64,000 nt of DNA from Strigamia acuminata (lineage: Eukaryota; Arthropoda; Chilopoda; Geophilomorpha; Linotaeniidae). How positions within the stretch are numbered: the stretch's first letter is position 1; each line of letters starts with the position of its first letter. The position numbers and the translations under genes are program-made. Positions 26,401 to 40,200 of this stretch are shown piece after piece. A model generated the notes under the pieces. It searched no databases. It saw nothing but the letters and a program-made list of their open reading frames with translations, and was not told the DNA's origin. The stretch lies in the NCBI GenBank assembly GCA_949358305.1, contig OX442315.1, positions 30,964,427 through 31,028,426 of the forward strand, in the 5' to 3' direction.

Positions 26401-29400
26401 GCACTTCTTCTCTTCAAAAAGCAAACTCCACCCCTAAAAATTCGTGCAAACTTCACATTGATCCTTGGCAATGGGTTCGGATAAAAAAAACAAAGAAAAG
26501 AGAGAGAAAAAAAAGTGTTCCGACATGATGCCGTATCGCAGCATAAGAGAATGGGGTGAAGGGGGAGAAGGAAGTGGAGAAGAGGGAGGTTGTAGAGTGG
26601 GTGGGGAGGTTAGTGAAGGGCAGTTCCTTGCGCACGCAAACTAAAACATGCTTATTATTTTGTCATTGGTTTACACGAATCAGTGTGATGGTGTTATTTC
26701 GGTGTAGATTTGGCGATTGTGTGCAGTGATAAAATTGATCAACCCTCCAACCCTCCAAAATGGTGAGTTTTGTAAATATAAGGTGGCCTGAATCAATCGA
26801 GCCATGTTTTCAAGGCGCATTTCGCCGTTCGGGAAGGAAAATCGAAACGATTCGGTCGGTAGCGATGCATTAGGTGATGGAATACGCTCGTACGAGCTCT
26901 ACTTACTGTTGTTAGTAGCAACATCCGATCGAACAAGTGTGGAAACCGAGCACAGAATAAAAGAGCAGAGTTGAAGAATTCAAAGAATGGCAGACGGATG
27001 AAAATTGAAAATCGCTTCAATTTTTCCACTTATATTTTCGGGATGTACAGAGACGAGTTTGGGCTGGAGATGTGAACACGGGTGAGAAAAAATGTACAAT
27101 CGCACCGATCCTAGGTTAGTCCGTGCTGCAGAACGCGGATTCCAATGGGCTGATGGTAGTAAGGTGAAGCAGGAGGAGAAGCCATCATTACAACATGAGG
27201 AGATTGGGTGAGTCATCCCCAGGTCATGTGACTCGTTCGGTCCATTTAGGAGCCACTGTGGGTAGGGTAAGAGAACAGGAGAGAAGTAGAGGGTTGCTGC
27301 GAAGCTCGCGAAGCTCCAAAGTGCAAAGAAAGACGCAGCTGCTTTCGGAATCCGTCACCATCTGCGTTTTCCCCCTGTCGTTAAATACTGCAAAATGTTT
27401 TGGGGTCTGCAAGAATTAAAATCGTGTCATTTGCATTTCGAATGGAATTGAATTGATCAAATGCAGTGCGATTATTTTTAGGAGTCGGGATAGTGCGAGT
27501 TTAAATTAATTTGAGGCGCGAATTAAACGAGTGAATGAATTTCTTTCTCGTTTGTCGTTACCTTTCTTTGATGAGGCGAAATGTTTACGCTCACCAATGT
27601 CTGCAATTAGAAGCCGGTACCAACCGTTCACTTGTTTCTAAATGAACAAAATGAATAAATGGCAATGTTTAATAATTTGTGTCAAAATAAAAGTGTTTCT
27701 TACTTTAATTACGTGCGTGATACCGAACGACATGCAACCAAGAAATTCAGTACATCTGGAAGAAAAAAAAATCAATAATAATTAATTTATGGTTATCGAT
27801 GTGCGTATCTTGGTAGTAAATCGAAGTTTACTGTAAGGTCGTATCGCAACTCCATAATGAAATCAATAATCGCCGGTCTAAGTCTGAATTTAATAACTCA
27901 CTAGAAAAATGAAAGAATAAAAATAAAATAAAAATTTTAATGTACAAAAAATATTTTCTTTCTTTTTTCAATTATATCTTATATTATTTACAAGGAAATC
28001 TTCTCATCAAAAACCGGTGATTTGGAGCTCAATACCACGTTTGTGTGCCATGGAATTCGTTTTGCATGTTCCGGAAGTAACGTTACCTGTTGAACCGGGA
28101 AAATCAGGTGTTAAAAACTATAATGTCACGTAAATCATAAAACTAATAAAAATACTTGAACGTATGAATTGCATGAGTCAAACTGTCGTCCCTCCACTTT
28201 TTTAGCAGAAATTACTGACAAAAACAACGAAAAATGTATTAACTAATGTGTAACAAAATTCATTACTGCCAGTTACACTCATTTTAATTCTCACCATGAA
28301 TAGTTAATAACCCGCTGTTTACATAAATGGATAGTCGTAACTGAGCTGAAAATTATTAAAATTATCAATTAAAAGAAAGCATAACAACAAAATGAAATGA
28401 ATACGTAATTTCTCCGTACCTTTACACGCAACAATATCCTTCGATTTGTATTTTCTAACCGATTTACAACTCCCATTTTCAACCGGATGTCCTAAATCCA
28501 CTTGATCACGTTCATCATTTCTTAATCTTTCTTCACGTATCGATACTTTATCATCCTGCGGTGTTGATGCGCAAGACCGTTCATCAATCACTGACCGATA
28601 ATATTCCTTATAATCCCCAATTTCTTCTTTAACTTCCATAAAACTTCGCGAGTGCAAAGCCTCCAAAGACCAACGATGGGAAAAGTCATGGCCGCGCTCG
28701 GATTCAGACTTTTTACACAACTCTTGCAACGACAACGATCTATTTAATTGACGATCGCCAAAATAAACCGAATAATCACTCGATCCCGAACTGTGATCGT
28801 CACTATAGTCATAAATATCCCAGTCTTCGGAACCGGAATCACTCGAACTCAACTCAAAAGCGCTGCTTTGATTCGTTTTAAGTACAGATGGCGTGTCGGG
28901 TTGACAGTTCCAATCTTCGGTGAAATAAATGTGACTGTAATCGGTAACATTGCACTCATTTTCTTCATCATCCTCATTAATTGGGAGTTTTTGCAGCGAA
29001 TTATTCCTCTCGGGCTCGACCGTCTTCGAGTAGTCACTACCGAGACCCGAAGAACTACTACCCCTTTCCGACTCCGGTGTATAGCGATATTTGGATTGAT
29101 TTTCCACCTTTTGTAGAGAGTTAATTTCCAATTCGCATTCACTACCGAATAGATGGAGAATGTTGAGCCTTTTCCATGATTGGGGATCACTAGGTCTAGG
29201 TCTCTGCGAATTGAGGTCATGTGTAGATGTCGAGGCGTCTTTTAAATTCCTCCTTGTTGTCGATTTGTCTTCGATTGCAGCGAGGTAACTCGGATTTCTC
29301 GCTGTACTTCGTAATAGAATACTTTCTTCGTTTATTGACTCCGTTTTGGCCGGTTTTTTGTACGTCTTTGCTCTGTCCATTTTCAAGCCGGAATAGAGGA

Positions 29401-29641
29401 GAGCTGTCAAATCGGCATTGGGAGGATTTTTCTCTCCTTTTTTCTCGCTTTTCGACTTGTGGTAATTGATGTCCACTTGTTTTCGGAATATTTTCGCAGC
29501 TTTCGCCATGTTGGTTTCCATAAATAACTGTTTTTTCTTATGGAAATTGAAACACTGGATCAATTCTTCGGTCGGGTTGTTTTGTAGGAACTTCTGCAAG
29601 CAAGGCAAAGAGAAACCGACACCCTTATCACCAAAGTCCAT
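14495..29641 (-). CDS. C2-PDZ-DH-PH Rho guanine nucleotide exchange factor, giant low-complexity tail
   Basis: Predicted exchange factor for a Rho-family GTPase at membrane or cortex. 24 exons: 28420-29652 (ATG at 29641), 28295-28345, 28156-28214, 27992-28086, 27832-27900, 27704-27755, 27562-27637, 25618-25674, 25119-25195, 24956-25037, 24761-24866, 24265-24553, 23645-23821, 23494-23586, 23320-23427, 23201-23260, 23047-23140, 22832-22986, 22526-22606, 22360-22453, 21985-22241, 15352-21917, 14738-14846, 14495-14671. Phases agree; sum 10,206 nt, 3,401 residues. Order: Ser-rich acidic N-terminus (1-407); C2 (about 408-516, QLRLSIYVNSGLL) and GCMSFG/NGWYRLL linker as in vertebrate RGS3; PDZ (about 580-665, IPRGPKGFGFSV); DH (about 746-950, FIHRPVEHFREVLLLLQ); PH (about 975-1100, ending in LKTMWQNYIQRQ); then a Ser/Pro/Lys-rich tail. 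Start is the first ATG after an acceptor, so a 5' UTR or further coding exon may lie upstream. No RGS box seen. Which insect RhoGEF this equals I cannot say. Confidence 0.85.
18775..19945 (-). repeat. coding repeat: 18 SP-hydrophobic-x-x-[KR][KR] motifs
   Basis: Inside the 6.6 kb exon the protein repeats a short motif such as SPLLNRK, SPLLMRR, SPVIGKK, SPLAAKR and SPIPARR. I count 18 copies spaced 14 to 60 residues apart, often preceded by T-x-S-V-T-x or I-V-T-S. Spacers are divergent except between about 19490 and 19720, where near-identical units show recent duplication. Function unknown; the proline-directed serine next to basic residues suggests regulated phosphorylation or a docking motif. 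Confidence 0.8.
20935..21265 (-). repeat. coding repeat: KDSP[KR] array
   Basis: About eleven DSPK or DSPR units (for example VTPKDSPKVTPMDSPK) lie about 10 residues apart. Each is a minimal proline-directed kinase site with a basic +2 residue. The DNA shows near-identical 30 nt units, so the array grew by tandem duplication. Confidence 0.8.
25309..25338. repeat. (AAAT)n microsatellite
   Basis: About seven AAAT units in an intron of the Rho-GEF gene. A second shorter tract lies near 25483-25505. Confidence 0.85.
25675..27561. other. largest intron of the Rho-GEF gene
   Basis: Lies between the exon that ends the C2 linker and the exon before the PDZ. Contains homopolymer A-rich DNA, a purine-rich block (about 26556-26620), and a CpG-richer part (26800-27400). 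On the plus strand, CCAAAATG then GTGAGT at about 26756-26767 looks like an ATG-ending first exon. No confident nested gene. Confidence 0.5.
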
Positions 29642-29652
29642 TTCGAGGTCCT

Positions 29653-31175
29653 CTAAGAAAAAAAAATCAAATTTCAATCGATGAATTAAAATACACAAAA
29701 AGGAAAATAATCCATAAAAACCAAACCCGATTATCAATTTCTACCTACACAAAGGCTACCCTTGAAACACAACCTTTACCACACCTCTCTCTCAGTCTCA
29801 AACTTCTTCAAGAACTCACTTGAGTTTTTAATGCCCAAAGGCAAAATTCCAAGGCCGCACAGATTCCACAAACTCAACACCCTCCGCCGGCCTCATTTAC
29901 GGACCCACATCTTGTGTAATAATAATTTACCCAATGTTACACAAGTTAGTAAACCCAATACGAGTTGCCGAGCAACCACGACAACAATAACAATAATTAA
30001 ATAGGTAGCGCATCAACAACACTTTGTGCGACTCCTTGCCCTTGATTACAAGACTGACCTTGGTCCAGTGTGCGCGGCCGTTGATGAGTCGCTGACCCGA
30101 ATGCGGTTCCCGTACATACTTTCACGTGTCCCATCGACGTCTGTAACTGTGAGAATGTTTGATAAAAAAGAGGGGTTGTTTGAAGTTAGCTCAATACACT
30201 AGGCCTATGTGAATGGACTTGGGGGGAGCTTAGCTTCATTGACACACGACATCTGGTCTATTATTTAGTTTACAAAATGTTGGTGGGGGAGTTGGAATCC
30301 AGTCACTAATTTAGAGGTGTTTAGAATGAATTTTGAATGAGGAAAAAAAAAATTTATTTCAATTTTTCCGTTGGAAATTGGCAAATTGGATGGATTGATT
30401 AATTTTGCAGATAAAAAGTGAAATTTGTTTTCGAGTGCAGGATTAGATCGAAGTTGTGTGATCCACGACGAAATTGAGAATAGTTGATATTTTTATTGAA
30501 ATTTATGAGAATGGAACAAAGGAGTGTGTAATGATCCAATTCTCTCTCTCAACCCCAATCCACATGCTTTTCAGGCTTCGCCCCGTCTCCTCTTACATGG
30601 CGAATCAATATTTAAATTGCTTTCAACGTATGCCACCAGGGCGGCGTCACCTGAGTAAACACGAGCAACTGAAATTTAATTTTATGGCACCGTTGTTTTG
30701 GCACTTGAATTTAATCTGCCAAAAAGGAAAATCAATTGTTGCATCGAATAGAACAAATACAAACTCTATCGAATATTCGAACCAATTTTATTGAACTGAT
30801 TGTGTATTTCCCGTAACGCATAGTACAAATAATTTTCTAACCAATGAACTCCTCTTTGAGTGTTTAAATAATAAATAAATAGACAGATAAATAATAAATA
30901 AATATAGTAAATGGATTCAACATTTTTTTTACTCATAAATCTTTGTTTGTGACAAATGATGTGACAAAAAATTTAATAAAAATGTCCTGGACACCTTAAA
31001 GCCCAAAATTAACTGCAGATCAAACAAATTCAACCGAAATTGCTTTACTATTTAATTTAATTTTTTTTTCTTTTTCGATTATAACCTCAATAAAAATTCC
31101 ACCACTTTTATCAAGCGATTCGGAAAAATCCTACAATATTTAAGGATGCCTTTAAACTCGTCCCAAAAAACATAA
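29653..31175. other. intergenic; probable promoter of the Rho-GEF gene
   Basis: No exon recognised with confidence. The 5' UTR exon and promoter of the Rho-GEF gene should lie here, because the exon carrying its ATG begins at an acceptor (29653-29654). A CpG-richer patch at about 30040-30130 is a candidate. Confidence 0.4.
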
Positions 31176-32790
31176 ATCAAATTGAAAATCTGGTTAAAAT
31201 AACTGTCCACTTCAAGCGAAAGGTTGCCAGGCAACAATTGCACTTTAGACGGTCTCCAAAATTGATCGAAAGAAGGGAGGATGGAGAGAACTAAAAGCAA
31301 CATTTGTGTCAGGCATCAAGAGTTAGAATAACTACGTCACTGGAACACACTCTTACCAGGGGCACATCCTTTCGTCCTCATTTCACTGACAAACCCGAGC
31401 CAATTTCCCTGCAAAGAGACCAACTTGAGCAGGTAAAGCTAATGCAGCTAACGCTGTGAATTTAATTCAAAAGATTTCATCATTCTGTACTGAAATAGAT
31501 TCGATTCCCTTATCCCATTGGAAAACAAACAAGACTTCGCTTATCTGTTTATTTCAAAAACATAACGGAATACGATGAAAAACATTGTGCAATTTTTAAT
31601 CTGTTGTGACTCGTGTAAGTATCTTTATTTTCAAATAAATTAAAATATATATATTTCGTTTGTAAATTAATTAATTTGGCGAGTTTTGTTTAATTTTTAA
31701 ATATTTTGGGGTCCCAAAGTACCTGTCATTAGATTTCCCTTCCGCTAATCATAATTCATAGCCAGGTGTTTGTGCTGATGCGTTGTGTTATTGACCACCG
31801 GTTGTAATTGATTTTCATGGGTGAGTATTCCATGTTTCTGTTCGTTTGTTTTATGGATTAAAGACAAAGTAAAAAAATATATATTTAATTTCATTTCCTC
31901 AATGTCACGGATCAATTGTATTGATTGATTGATTTGGCAGACTGCCCATCCAGCGTGCACTGAATTGGAGATGGTAGTTAAGGATTTGTTCGAAAAAAAT
32001 GAAGGGTTTACCACAAGAGTTTTCGAGAGGTATTGAGGAGTCACTCGAGTAATTTTCGTGTATTTACTCACTTTGATTTTTTTTTTAAGGATAAGCATTA
32101 TAGTGATTCTATTTTCGTCTGTCTGTAGGGATTGGGTGCGACTTGCGAAGTTCGAAAAGAGCATTTGAATTTAGGAATTTGATGTAGTCAGGAAATTCGT
32201 CGCTAAAGCATCTGATCAAGTGAGGAAATGAAAATTGATTGACTTTATATTTTCGTTTGAAAAATATGCACAATTTAAATTGGACTTTTGAAAATAAATG
32301 AAATTTTTTAAATATTAAAGTATAGTTTTCTTACTTTTGTAAACCGAAAATGCTGATTCACTGAATTTGAGCCACTTCTTGTTAGTGAGGTGGATCCAGT
32401 TTGCTTTGCTGCAGTAAATTCTTAAAGTTTTGAGACTGTTTAGTATTTATTCCAGAAAATGGCATTTAGTGCAATGCAATAGATATTTTTTTTATTTATT
32501 TCTATGCTGCCAAGTGCCAAGGAGTTTGAAGCCGTGGATAAGTGCTATCTGAACTACGAAATAGTGCGCTTTACTCTTGGGTTTGGTTTTGCTTCCGAAT
32601 GAAGGTAAAGCTGATACGATGAGTTCCTGGAGAGAAGTTGAAGTTTACAAATAAATTATTTTTCTAAAGAGACATCGACTCTTTGAATGAAAGGCTGCTT
32701 TGAGAGAGATAATAAACTTTGCTTGATTCAATCAACTTTACGTGTACGATTTTTGCTCAGGCATTTCAACAACCAGCAATTAAAAAAATC
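31176..32790 (+). pseudogene. aromatic amino acid decarboxylase pseudogene, tandem copy
   Basis: Degenerate, intron-bearing copy of the intact gene at 33.5-35.9 kb in the same orientation. Matching pieces in order: promoter and 5' UTR exon (31176-31432 against about 33436-33706), end of coding exon 2 (about 31715-31795), exon 3 (about 31935-32040), end of exon 4 (about 32130-32216, including TCTGATCAAGTG), a remnant of exon 6 (about 32347-32425), exon 9 (about 32505-32633), exon 10 (about 32670-32785). Coding exon 1 and exons 5, 7 and 8 were not found. The exon 6 remnant has lost the bases that code for the pyridoxal-phosphate lysine motif, and frameshifts and stops occur throughout. Retained intron positions show it arose by segmental duplication, not retrotransposition. 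Confidence 0.8.
31223..31235. promoter_or_regulatory. X-box palindrome (pseudogene copy)
   Basis: GTTGCCAGGCAAC, two 6 bp half-sites with one central base, matching the RFX X-box consensus. Kept intact although the gene behind it is dead. Confidence 0.5.
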
Positions 32791-33435
32791 AACATCTGCA
32801 GACTTTAATATAATTGATAACAACATTTTATCAACGATTAGCTCCTTTCGCAATATTTTATGACCATCTGCCCAAGCAGGCAAAAATCTGGTCACAATTT
32901 GTGTTATTTTATTATTAATGCTTGCTTAATACAATCAACTTTCTCTTGAACTTTGGTCGAATCAACTACCAACAAAGCGTCGACGGTCAAATCATAAAAA
33001 AATAATATTGGAAGACTTTTGTACATTCTGGCAACTCACAAATGTGATCATATGTCATATCACGCACTAAACTAACTTGAATTTAATGTGCTATTGTTTT
33101 AAATGTCGGCTAATTTTAATTTTGATATCAATTTAAGGTAAAATTAAAACGTTTAAATCTGGAATACCAAAATAAACCTGAATACAAACGGCTATTTATC
33201 AAAATCACAAAGATATTTTAAATATTTCGTTCTTGACATCCGGATAATATTTAAATCCAATCTAATTGTTCATGTTCATCAATCTATGTGATGCAATACG
33301 ACAAAAAATATTTTGTAATTCAACTTTAATCCTCAATTTCAATACAAAACAAAATAACCAATTCAACAATTATTTCAAAGTTAACTCATTCTTTTCCTAT
33401 TATATTTAAACATTTGAATTGTTGAACCTAAAACT
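32791..33435. other. spacer between the decarboxylase copies
   Basis: AT-rich, no exon. It should be the 3' flank of the pseudogene plus the start of the upstream region of the intact copy. Confidence 0.5.
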
Positions 33436-33495
33436 GATAAATCAAATCTACAAAAAAAAAAATCTCGATAAAATAACTGTTCCCTTCAACTGAAG

Positions 33496-33508
33496 GTTGC
33501 CAGGCAAC
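33496..33508. promoter_or_regulatory. X-box palindrome (candidate RFX site)
   Basis: GTTGCCAGGCAAC, identical to the copy at 31223-31235, about 200 nt before the end of the 5' UTR exon. RFX factors bind RGYYRCC-N1-3-RGYAAC. The match is seen; binding is inferred. Confidence 0.55.
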
Positions 33509-33862
33509 AGTTGCACATTAGACGGTCTCGAAAATTGATCGAACGAAGACGGATGAGGAGAGGCAAAAGCAACATTGTGTCGGGCATCAGGCACCACAAC
33601 TAGTACGTCACAGACCACACCCTCGCTTAGGGCACATCCCTTCATTTCATCCTCATCTCACTGACGAAACCCAGCCAATTTCCCTGCAACGAGGCGAACA
33701 GAACAGGTAAAGCGAATGATGTTAATGCTGGAAATTTAATTATCGAGATTACATCACTCTTCCCCTAATCGACTCTATTGACCTCCAAATTGATAAGATA
33801 ATTTTAATATCTTGCTTCTTTTCACATAAAGAGAAAAAAAATTAGTTTATTATTTTAGAAAA

Positions 33863-35883
<2,021 letters not shown>

Positions 35884-37283
35884 TTAAATGAACCAAAAAT
35901 ATTTTATGCAGGGACCAAAAAGTTGAAATAGTATAATATATCTAATAGAGTTTAAATATTGTTTGAAAATGTATGTGATATCGAAGGGACCAACTAACTT
36001 ACAATTAAAATATATATGTATATGGGACCAATGGGGGCTGAGGGGCCAAAATGGGGATCAGAGTTAAAATTATTATATTAAAAATGTTGTTTTTGGTAGA
36101 GTATATCTGTGATTATGTTGTGATATTCATTGTGAATAAAAACTGTTGTGAAGCATCACATATTAGCTTATTCAATTTAATTAATTAAAGGGGCATTACA
36201 TTAGTCTCTAAATTACACTGAGATTGGAATAAATTATTCTCTTGGATCAAATTTCAGGCCTAGAGACTAACAATCAAGCTCAACAACAACGCACAAATGA
36301 AAATAACTTATTTATACAGCAGCGGATAAAATATTTTCACTCGAAAATTCCACACGCGACATTATGCGATCACGACTCCATTTTTTTTTTTTAAATTTAA
36401 ATATAATCACCTTTTTGTTTAAAAAAACAAACAAATATCAATAAAAAAAAATGATATTATAAACAAGTCATGCGACAGAATATAAAAAATTAGAAAAAAA
36501 TTGTTTTTTGTTAATTAATAAAAGAACTTTTAAACTGAAATAATTACGTAAAACTAATAAAAACAACTCGAATTATAGATTTCAATTTACATCATTATTA
36601 CACGAAGGCACAGGTTTTGAGAGAAACGAACAACTTAACGAAGCTCAAAGATATTTTCATTTACAACAAACAACGTTAACGTAATTTAAATTCCATCAAC
36701 AAAAAGAAAGAAAGAAAGAAAAACATGAAGTTAATTAATTTAATTTTACGCGTTACTGGAATTTCAACTTCAACTTAATCAGCCTACTATTAATAATATG
36801 TGAAAGTATAAGTGTATTATAATATTAAATTACTGCGAAGAAAAAAATCCAGAATTTCAAGTTCAAAGAAATTCTAATTCACCAGTACAACCAACAAGCC
36901 TTCACGTCGTTTTCACACAACGAAAACCAAAAGGAAAAAAAATAATCCTCAATATTTACTCAGTAAATAGCTTTCCATTAATATTTCTCATCAACTTATG
37001 GACAGGATATTTTTCTTGCATCGTAATCTTATTATGTACAGTTGACTGTCACTAAGTAGTCAGCCACATTTCTATTTCCACTTTAAATATTTCTTTATTA
37101 TAAAAATATCAGCAAGCAGATCAAAATAATTTCCACCTAGGAACTTTGTCTGACTGGATAATTATTGTATATGTACTTAAAAATGATGAATAAACTTTAA
37201 AATTAACGAGAAAAATCTAAAAGATAAAGAAAAAATATCCCATCTGGTTAAACTGAGTTATCTTTACACGTTTTTGAGTCTTG
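35884..37283. other. converging 3' UTRs
   Basis: AT-rich, no exon. The decarboxylase poly(A) signal is at 36135-36140; the rest is probably the 3' UTR of the minus-strand Cip4 gene. A short (AAAG)n tract lies near 36709-36722. Confidence 0.6.
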
Positions 37284-40200
37284 TTAGCAATTAACTGAAT
37301 TCGTATCGAACAGACATTGGACATACGATGACGGAACAAAGCCTTCTTCGTTATCCCCTCGCCGCACCCGTGTCCATCCATCACCTTGGTCCAATTCGAT
37401 TACTTGAAGCTCCTCGCCTTCTATCATGGGAATGGATCCCTCGCTTTGTGCTAAAATCATAAAAATCACAAAAAACAACATAAATAATTAGAAAAAACGC
37501 GACAGCCAAACAAACTTACCGTCAAATGTATACATAGCGCGACAGATGCCGAGCACAGGCAACGGTTCTGAGTCAAAATAATCGCCGTTATCGAAATCAG
37601 AGTCAGGTAAACTTGTGTGACTGGTGCCGAGTCCGCTCTCGGGGCTATTGGAGGAACTGAAGATTAAACACGCACAAAGCAAAAACGTATTGTCGGTTAA
37701 TAAAACCAACCACAAACCAATTAAAAACAGGTGCAAACAGGTGTTAAATGTGCAATTTTAACCTTAAACACAACGAGCAGTAAGTGTAACGAATAAAACC
37801 CAACTTACCAGTATGGAGGAAGGGGCACGGTGGGTGCTGGACACTTATTGCTATTAACTACGGGGTTAGACACGCTCGAGTCGGATGCACTGCGCGATAA
37901 CGAATCTTCCGATATACTATTTCTTTCTTTTTTATTCGCGACTGGAGTTACACATTTGCTGCCAGGTTCCGTTAAATATGTCTTCAAATACAAAAATGTT
38001 CAATTCAATCACAAATCAACCTTTGTCAGTCTTATTTTTAATACGTACATAGTACTTGTGTTGCTCCTGCCTTAATTTATCCAATCTATGGCCATTTTCC
38101 GTTAGCTGGCCTTCTATTGTAAGAGGATCACCCAGGGCAGGATTTTGTTCATAAGCACTCTTCATTTTGCTGAGTCCATCCCTAAATTAAAAATAAAACA
38201 AACAAAATATTAGTTTCACCTTTTACAACGATAGAATTTGTTTATTTTACCTTGCAGCGGTTTCCTGCTGAATTTGAGCGGCAATATTATCAAGTTTTTG
38301 TTGAATTTTTTTCCGCCTTTGATTCGGCGGGAGATCACTGTAGTCTTCCTTCGTTTCGACACCATTATTCTAGAAATATTGCACGTTTTAATCAAATATT
38401 ATTTCCCCATCTTACTACAAAATAAAATAAATAGACACAAACACATAAAAAATAAAAATAAAGTTCTAATGACATGCAGCATGCATGCAAAATTGTCAAT
38501 ACAATAAGAAACCAACAAAAAAAAACTAATCCTACTGAAAAAGACAACAAAAACGCACGCATCACGAATACACATTTGTACTTACAGAAAAATTACGTAG
38601 TCAAACGAAGCCAATGTAGGAGATAAAAACAAAAGAATAAAAAAAAGAGAAAAAAACCACATCAACATCCAGCATACAAAAATTAAAAATATTTAATATT
38701 TAAATCTTAAATCTAAATATATTTCTTCCAAAACATCTACAAAGATATATATCCACACCTTATTTGAGCTGAAAATACCGAAGAGACCACCCCGTTTCTT
38801 CAACTTGCCACCAGATAACGTTCCTTTGGTCGTCAGAGAATCTGCTCTGATGGTCGGTACGTTGCTAACGGTGCAATTACTTTCCCCGTTCTTTATACAA
38901 CTCAAATCTTCGAAGGGAATGTCACCAGGAGGCTGAAATCCTGATTTGAACCTATCAATGACCAGCCTAGAGTCCTAAAAATGCAAATGTTTTAATAAAA
39001 AAAATAAATAAACAAAAACAAAAACAAAAAAATTGGTTATTGCCTCGTGTTCGTCGATTGTGTCGGCAGCGGAACAAATTCCTTCTAGACATTTGTCTAT
39101 AATCGGGAAAACTTGTTTCTCGATTACGGATGATTGCTTGATGAACTCTTGTAGTTTATTTATTCGTCTTTCGTCCATTTCTTGCAACTGCTGAAACACT
39201 GCGGGCATCAACTCATTATAATGCTGAGTCTGCAGGTCGTTGGTTTTTTGCAGTTGACTTGCATATTCGTTTTTGCAGTCGTCATGCTGTTGCTCTTTAA
39301 GCATGGCAAATCCACGAGCCTACAGTTCAAACAAAAACCCAATTTTTTAGTATTTTTTTTCCTTTACAACTTAACTGTAATTATTTCGAGCTATCCAATT
39401 TCAAATAACCTTCTCGACATCGGCTCTTGACAAATTTAAATCCGCATCCGCTTTTTGAAAATTTTCAGACGCCTTCTCAGTCTCCTTAAAGGCTCTTTCA
39501 TATCCTTTTTTCGTCTACAAAGTTAAAACAAATAAATAAATCATTAATTTCCTTAATTCCAAATACAATTTTATTATTCCAAAATCTAAGTAAACAAGTT
39601 ATAAATCTTATTCCCAGAAAACCAGACACCTTGCACGGTTTGTTACTAAATATACACTTAAAAAAATAAACAATCCATCAGCTTTAATAGGCCTAAATCT
39701 AAACCTAATATTTTATTACCTTATCTAGCTGACCTATTGATTGTTGGAGATTTATTTGAATTTTAGCTCCTTCTTGTAAATGCTGTAATCATTAAAAATA
39801 AATAAATTAAAATTAAAAATTTTAAAAAGAATAAATAAATATACTTTTTTCCTCTCTTCTTTAAAGTCCTTGACAAGAGAGGACACTTCTTTGGCAATGT
39901 AAGTTGTTAAATTTTCAGATATAAGTTCATGTTGTCCAGCCAGGTCGTTGATCTCGTTAATCATAGACACAAACGCCTTGCAGTAGGTGAATCTGTTGAT
40001 GATACACAAAACTAAATTTACTCAATTCCAGGAAACTATCTCTTTATCAGTGAAAACTAAAAATAAGTTCATCCACTGCATTAATCACTTTTCCTTTGTC
40101 CATGTTCAAATTAAAATTTAAAAAATTATTTTCTCATGTTTATTATTCCATAAGCAAACAAACTATTCACGATTTTCATGTTCACTTAAAAAAAAAAACG

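Noticed and set aside
28748-29220. Frames on both strands over the first Rho-GEF coding exon
   Set aside because: Shadows of the acidic Ser-rich coding exon; the true frame joins in phase to the C2 exons.
30474-30794. 106-codon plus-strand frame
   Set aside because: Codon use and composition match the intergenic background; no homologous motif or splice context.
31079-33645. Two minus-strand frames sharing SFDQF and VQLLPGNL
   Set aside because: They look like paralogous proteins, but both are the reverse strand of the duplicated decarboxylase upstream region with the X-box; the likeness comes from the DNA duplication.
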